Source: Leifsonia sp. Root1293 (GTDB lineage: Bacteria; Actinomycetota; Actinomycetes; Actinomycetales; Microbacteriaceae). Taken from it: a stretch of DNA of 64,000 nt. A program made the position numbers and the translations under genes. Positions 63,899 through 64,000 of the stretch are shown piece by piece. The stretch spans positions 1,640,688-1,704,687 of the forward strand of contig NZ_LMEH01000001.1 of NCBI RefSeq assembly GCF_001425325.1. The letters run 5' to 3'. The notes beneath the pieces are model-generated. The model searched no databases. It saw only the letters and a program-made list of their open reading frames with translations, and was not told the origin of the DNA. The stretch's first letter is position 1, and every line of letters begins with the position of its first letter.

Positions 63899-64000
63899 TC
63901 AGCTCGCCTGAACCATCGACTGCGCGAAGAACGCGGCCAGCGCGTCTGTGGCTTGGAGAGGCAGCACCGCGGCGACGTACTGATCCGGACGCACGACCAC
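63899..64000 (-). CDS. C-terminal end of a flavin monooxygenase (aromatic hydroxylase type), 5' end outside window
   Basis: The last 33 codons of a minus-strand gene. They read VVVRPDQYVAAVLPLQATDA and LAAFFAQSMVQAS, which is the thioredoxin-like end of FAD-dependent phenol/aromatic monooxygenases (VLVRPDQ-type motif). The gene continues beyond the window. Only the tail is visible, so substrate and completeness cannot be judged. Confidence 0.75.
   Translation of the reverse strand: MVVRPDQYVAAVLPLQATDALAAFFAQSMVQAS

Overview
The window is 64 kb of high-GC, densely packed chromosome from an actinobacterium, most likely a member of the Microbacteriaceae. The evidence is the very high GC, the many GTG starts, the very frequent GGATGC/GCATCC words, the gene families (F420-type LLM oxidoreductase, DUF3618, DUF7882-like and MmyB-type regulators) and -10 boxes of the type TANNNT placed 6-7 bases before start codons. 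I see no rRNA, tRNA, CRISPR array, insertion sequence or phage. About 67 genes or gene remnants fill nearly all of the sequence, and only one gene-free stretch exceeds 300 bases (17541-17841).

Layout. 1-3000: end of a PspA gene, sufS-sufU and a HAD phosphatase. 3100-9100: F420-type oxidoreductase, small membrane protein, dienelactone hydrolase-like protein, SDR, GH15 glucosidase and a YihY/BrkB membrane protein. 9200-11100: a translationally coupled trio of membrane-associated proteins (DUF3618, holin-like, long coiled protein). 11300-15300: histidine phosphatase with NAD(P)H-hydrate dehydratase, alcohol dehydrogenase, serine/threonine kinase. 15300-18630: a cyclic-di-GMP block, in which an RsbQ-type hydrolase is coupled to a PAS-GAF-GGDEF protein and faces an EAL protein. 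18650-25600: small proteins, an EEP nuclease/membrane/glycosyltransferase operon, a chloroperoxidase-like hydrolase, an AraC regulator and a DNA alkylation repair protein. 25680-30750: a bacteriophytochrome-GGDEF protein, then a two-component system divergent from a VanY-VanZ pair. 30830-42400: aldo/keto reductase, a frameshifted MmyB regulator, a hydrolase-glycosyltransferase fusion, methyltransferase, a large LuxR-type regulator, SDR, an Rv2629/Vms1-like protein and a GNAT. 42490-50780: pyruvate oxidase-like enzyme, MarR/VOC and TetR/membrane divergent pairs with clear operators, a frameshifted pterin-dehydratase/VOC gene, a DUF998-ArsR-SRPBCC-phosphotransferase operon and an ECF41-type sigma factor. 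50850-56300: the sigma factor's oxidoreductase partner, an MmyB/SDR locus, a lone ChrB-like protein with a 30-bp palindrome, a second DUF7882-like protein and a methyltransferase. 56300-64000: a copper efflux module (CsoR, CopZ, CopA), LtrA, an MFS transporter, a hydrolase/VOC/membrane operon and the tail of a monooxygenase.

The strongest signals are regulatory. Two perfect TGTCACA-N16-CGTC promoters run in opposite directions between the ECF41-like sigma factor and its oxidoreductase. A box TGTCAAG (or TGTCAAC) sits 26-27 bases before a -10 hexamer at six promoters scattered over 31 kb, which points to an unrecognised regulon. Several repressor genes (MarR, TetR, ChrB-like, CsoR) have near-perfect palindromes overlapping or touching their own promoters. 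Two genes carry single-base frameshifts, which may be real decay or sequencing errors. Signalling by cyclic-di-GMP is well represented, with two cyclases that both keep GGDEF and the RxxD inhibition site, and one EAL protein with the full catalytic set.
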